From: Gemmatimonadota bacterium
GTDB taxonomy: Bacteria; Gemmatimonadota; Gemmatimonadetes; Gemmatimonadales; GWC2-71-9
Direction of reading: 5' to 3'
NCBI GenBank assembly: GCA_024640185.1
Contig: JAHEFN010000115.1
Location: forward strand, 1 to 7,384
Length of the DNA: 7,384 nucleotides
A program made the translations under genes and the position numbers. Shown here piece after piece: positions 6,998 to 7,384 of this stretch; positions within the stretch are counted from its first letter, which is position 1; every line of letters begins with the position of its first letter. The notes beneath the pieces were generated by a model, which saw only the letters and a list, made by a program, of their open reading frames with translations, had not been told where the DNA came from and made no database searches.

Positions 6998-7016
6998 CGG
7001 AGATCGGCGATCTCCG
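6998..7016. promoter_or_regulatory. Perfect 19-bp inverted repeat, candidate operator
   Basis: CGGAGATC-GGC-GATCTCCG is an 8-3-8 inverted repeat with no mismatch. A further direct copy of the half-site, CGGAGATC, occupies 6991-6998 and shares one base with it, giving three half-sites in 26 bases. It lies 21 bases before the fadI ATG and 39 bases before the kgd GTG. The size and symmetry suit a dimeric repressor such as a TetR- or GntR-family protein, but no regulator gene is present in the window. If transcribed, the same bases could form a leader hairpin. Confidence 0.55.
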
Positions 7017-7018
7017 TC

Positions 7019-7024
7019 TATCTT
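7019..7024 (+). promoter_or_regulatory. Possible -10 element for the kgd-like gene
   Basis: TATCTT matches the sigma-70 -10 consensus at four of six positions and directly follows the inverted repeat. No good -35 element lies at 17-18 bases upstream; that position is taken by the repeat. The call is weak. Confidence 0.25.
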
Positions 7025-7044
7025 TGGACCCTGGCCCAATTTCT

Positions 7045-7048
7045 GGAG
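7045..7048 (+). promoter_or_regulatory. Ribosome binding site of the kgd-like gene
   Basis: GGAG lies seven bases before the GTG at 7056 and fixes that GTG as the start; the next in-frame ATG (7107) has no comparable signal and would remove 17 residues. Confidence 0.7.
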
Positions 7049-7055
7049 CAAAGAC

Positions 7056-7384
7056 GTGAGTTCAGTAGAGGACGAGCAGCAAGCCACCCCGCTCCCCGCA
7101 GAGGCGATGTATCAGGCGCTGCTTGAGGCCCAGGCCCCCGTGCCCCTCGAGGCTCCGGCGGCTGGCACGCCGGCGCCTGTCGTGGCCCAGGCACCCGCCG
7201 CCGCCGAGAAGCCCCTGCCCAGCAACGCCGTTCAGCTCAAGGGGCCGGCGGCGGCCCTGGCCCGGAACATGGATGCGTCGCTGGAGATTCCCACGGCCAC
7301 CACCTTCCGGGAGATTCCCGTCACTGTCCTGGAGCAACGCCGTGCCGACATCAACGGCCAGCTCAAGCGTGCCTCCCGCGACCA
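7056..7384 (+). CDS. kgd: Multifunctional 2-oxoglutarate dehydrogenase/decarboxylase with fused succinyltransferase-like domain, N-terminus (cut by window edge)
   Basis: The first 109 codons of a longer gene that leaves the right edge. Residues 1-25 are acidic. Residues 26-58 are a Pro/Ala-rich flexible linker. From about 60 the sequence LKGPAAALARNMDASLEIPTA, followed by FREIPV (84-89) and INGQLKR (99-105), matches the start of the E2 acyltransferase-like catalytic domain at the N-terminus of Kgd-type enzymes. In these, E2-like and thiamine-diphosphate E1 domains share one chain and oxidise or decarboxylate 2-oxoglutarate in the TCA cycle. No lipoyl domain precedes the E2-like part, as in mycobacterial Kgd. 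The short N-terminus also lacks a recognisable copy of the segment (EWLVEEMY-like) that opens the mycobacterial protein. The E1 domain lies outside the window, so the fusion is inferred from the E2-like match. The GTG start is backed by GGAG at seven bases. It is transcribed away from fadI and shares its upstream region. Confidence 0.8.
   Translation, partial: MSSVEDEQQATPLPAEAMYQALLEAQAPVPLEAPAAGTPAPVVAQAPAAAEKPLPSNAVQLKGPAAALARNMDASLEIPTATTFREIPVTVLEQRRADINGQLKRASRD

Larger units (their letters stand above)
6977..7055. promoter_or_regulatory. Divergent promoter region between fadI and the kgd-like gene
   Basis: These 79 bases separate the start of fadI (leftward) from the start of the kgd-like gene (rightward), so promoters for both must lie here or inside the neighbouring genes. 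The left half is filled by repeated CGGAGAT half-sites and a perfect inverted repeat. The right half is plainer and contains the kgd ribosome binding site. I could not identify a convincing fadI promoter on the minus strand. Confidence 0.7.

Noticed and set aside
6977..7087. A 37-residue N-terminal extension of fadI
   Set aside because: It would cross the start of the divergent kgd-like gene and the inverted repeat, and has no similarity to thiolases.

Overview
This is a GC-rich bacterial window (roughly two-thirds G+C by eye). It holds a close-packed run of seven genes on the minus strand and one divergent gene on the plus strand that leaves the right edge. No rRNA, tRNA, CRISPR array, insertion sequence, transposase or integrase is visible. 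The gene set is a FadI/FadJ pair, an E2-E1 fused 2-oxoglutarate dehydrogenase (Kgd type), a DUF6526 protein and an exported protein that seems to lead into a multicopper oxidase. It resembles what I know of Gemmatimonadota chromosomes, but the phylum is inferred; Actinomycetota-like groups also carry Kgd-type fusions.

Layout, right to left. At 7056-7384 (+) lies the N-terminus of the Kgd-type enzyme, with a GTG start and a good ribosome binding site. The 79-base divergent intergenic region (6977-7055) carries a perfect 19-bp inverted repeat and an extra direct copy of its half-site; it is the best regulatory candidate here. Leftward follow fadI (5678-6976, 3-ketoacyl-CoA thiolase) and fadJ (3543-5681, enoyl-CoA hydratase/3-hydroxyacyl-CoA dehydrogenase), joined by an ATGA overlap. 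Next are a polytopic membrane protein of unknown function whose GTG start lies 28 bases inside fadJ (2557-3570), a GNAT acetyltransferase (2049-2534), a DUF6526 two-helix membrane protein (1549-1989), an ankyrin-repeat protein with an N-terminal export signal (815-1549), and the N-terminal 267 residues of an exported protein leaving the left edge (1-803).

How they work together. FadI and FadJ form the core of fatty-acid beta-oxidation and release acetyl-CoA, which the TCA cycle consumes at a stage that includes 2-oxoglutarate oxidation by the Kgd-type enzyme. A shared control region between these two units is therefore metabolically sensible. The downstream genes could be cotranscribed: gaps are 59 bases or less and no terminator hairpin is evident. 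Their functions do not form an obvious pathway. The ankyrin and exported-oxidase-like genes at the left probably both act outside the cytoplasm and may be a functional pair.

The window is dominated by ordinary housekeeping metabolism. I see no clear novel system; the operator-like repeats, the unknown membrane protein and the unknown N-terminal domain of the exported protein are the points most worth following.
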